A stretch of DNA of 64,000 bases from Halioglobus sp. (GTDB lineage: Bacteria; Pseudomonadota; Gammaproteobacteria; Pseudomonadales; Halieaceae), in NCBI GenBank assembly GCA_020443345.1, contig JAGRIH010000039.1, forward strand, positions 1 through 64,000, written 5' to 3'. The notes beneath the pieces were generated by a model. The model was not told where the DNA came from and searched no databases. It worked only from the letters and a program-made list of their open reading frames with translations. Below, in pieces: positions 63,689 through 64,000 of this stretch; within the stretch, counting starts at the first letter, position 1; each line of letters starts with the position of its first letter. The position numbers and the translations under genes are program-made.

Positions 63689-64000
63689 ATGCTTGAGGCG
63701 GGCCGGAACTGGCAGCTATTCGGTTACGACACGCGGGCGCTGGGTAAATACTGGCTGGGCGCGTGGCGCAGTCTGTGGTGGGCGGAGGAGTCACCGGTGC
63801 GCCGGCATTTCGACGAGGTCGTGTGCCTGCACCGCGAAGACGGCGCCGCGCTCTACCAGGCGGGGCGAGAGTGCCCCCCTGCACCCTTTGTCTGCGAGGC
63901 CATTGCCCTGCCCGATGACCTGGTGCTGGCGCGGCAGCTGCGCTTGCCGCTGGCGGTGGAGCCGGATCTGGCTGCCGTGATCGCCCTGGAGGTCAGCGCC
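63689..64000 (+). CDS. gspL: GspL/PilN-like assembly platform protein (3' partial)
   Basis: An open frame starts at the ATG at 63689 (MLEAGRNWQLFGYDTRALG) and runs uninterrupted to the right edge. The segment LVLARQLRLPLAVEPDLAAVIALEVSA resembles the non-canonical GspL proteins that are related to PilM and PilN. Its position after gspK supports this. The 119-base gap before it (63570-63688) shows nothing recognisable. Confidence 0.75.
   Translation, partial: MLEAGRNWQLFGYDTRALGKYWLGAWRSLWWAEESPVRRHFDEVVCLHREDGAALYQAGRECPPAPFVCEAIALPDDLVLARQLRLPLAVEPDLAAVIALEVSA

Overview
The window looks like a chromosomal segment of a GC-rich gammaproteobacterium. The evidence is the linked set smpB, rnfH, bamE, fur, recN, hrcA, grpE, dnaK, dnaJ and dapB, a tmRNA with the tag ANDDNYGAQLAA, a class I pyruvate dehydrogenase (aceE, aceF), aceK, fabV, miaE and a type II secretion operon in the E-F-G-H-I-J-K-L order. 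A marine, Cellvibrionales- or Halieaceae-like lineage is my guess from this mixture; the sequence alone does not prove it. I saw no rRNA, ordinary tRNA or CRISPR array.

Positions 1 to about 12929 are the right end of a genomic island in the 3' end of the tmRNA gene ssrA; its left end lies outside the window. It carries a four-gene, tightly spaced, plus-strand defence operon: a restriction helicase-nuclease (5' end cut off by the window), its DNA methyltransferase, a 1260-residue SIR2-domain protein, and a fusion of a RelE/ParE-like domain to a UvrD-type helicase. On the opposite strand follow an AlpA-like regulator and a P4-type integrase broken by a one-base frameshift. Repeated GGGGTATA-type motifs lie in front of the integrase, and a long perfect palindrome lies just beyond the tmRNA end.

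Positions 12929 to 33000 are core housekeeping DNA: ssrA; a RimK-type ligase with an added RCK-C domain next to an MgtE magnesium transporter; smpB; a sodium-dependent transporter; rnfH, bamE, fur, recN; the heat-shock cluster hrcA-grpE-dnaK-dnaJ-dapB-cnoX with two visible sigma-32-type promoters; an LLM-class oxidoreductase; aceK with two coupled histidine-phosphatase genes; and tesB. Positions 33000 to 47100 hold an enoyl-CoA hydratase, a secreted S8 protease, two tandem GGDEF-EAL proteins, nadA, a BepA-like metalloprotease, a TusA-like protein, an AI-2E-family permease and an M16 lipoprotein protease.

Positions 47300 to 57600 hold aceE-aceF, a family 2 glycosyltransferase coupled to miaE, fabV, a metallo-beta-lactamase-fold hydrolase and an acyl-CoA synthetase, all carbon and lipid metabolism apart from miaE and the glycosyltransferase. 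From 57705 to the right edge runs the type II secretion operon gspE to gspL, with gspL cut by the window. No stretch without a gene is longer than about 280 bases. The longest gaps (13321-13596, 47070-47336, 33102-33329, 39880-40094) are described below.
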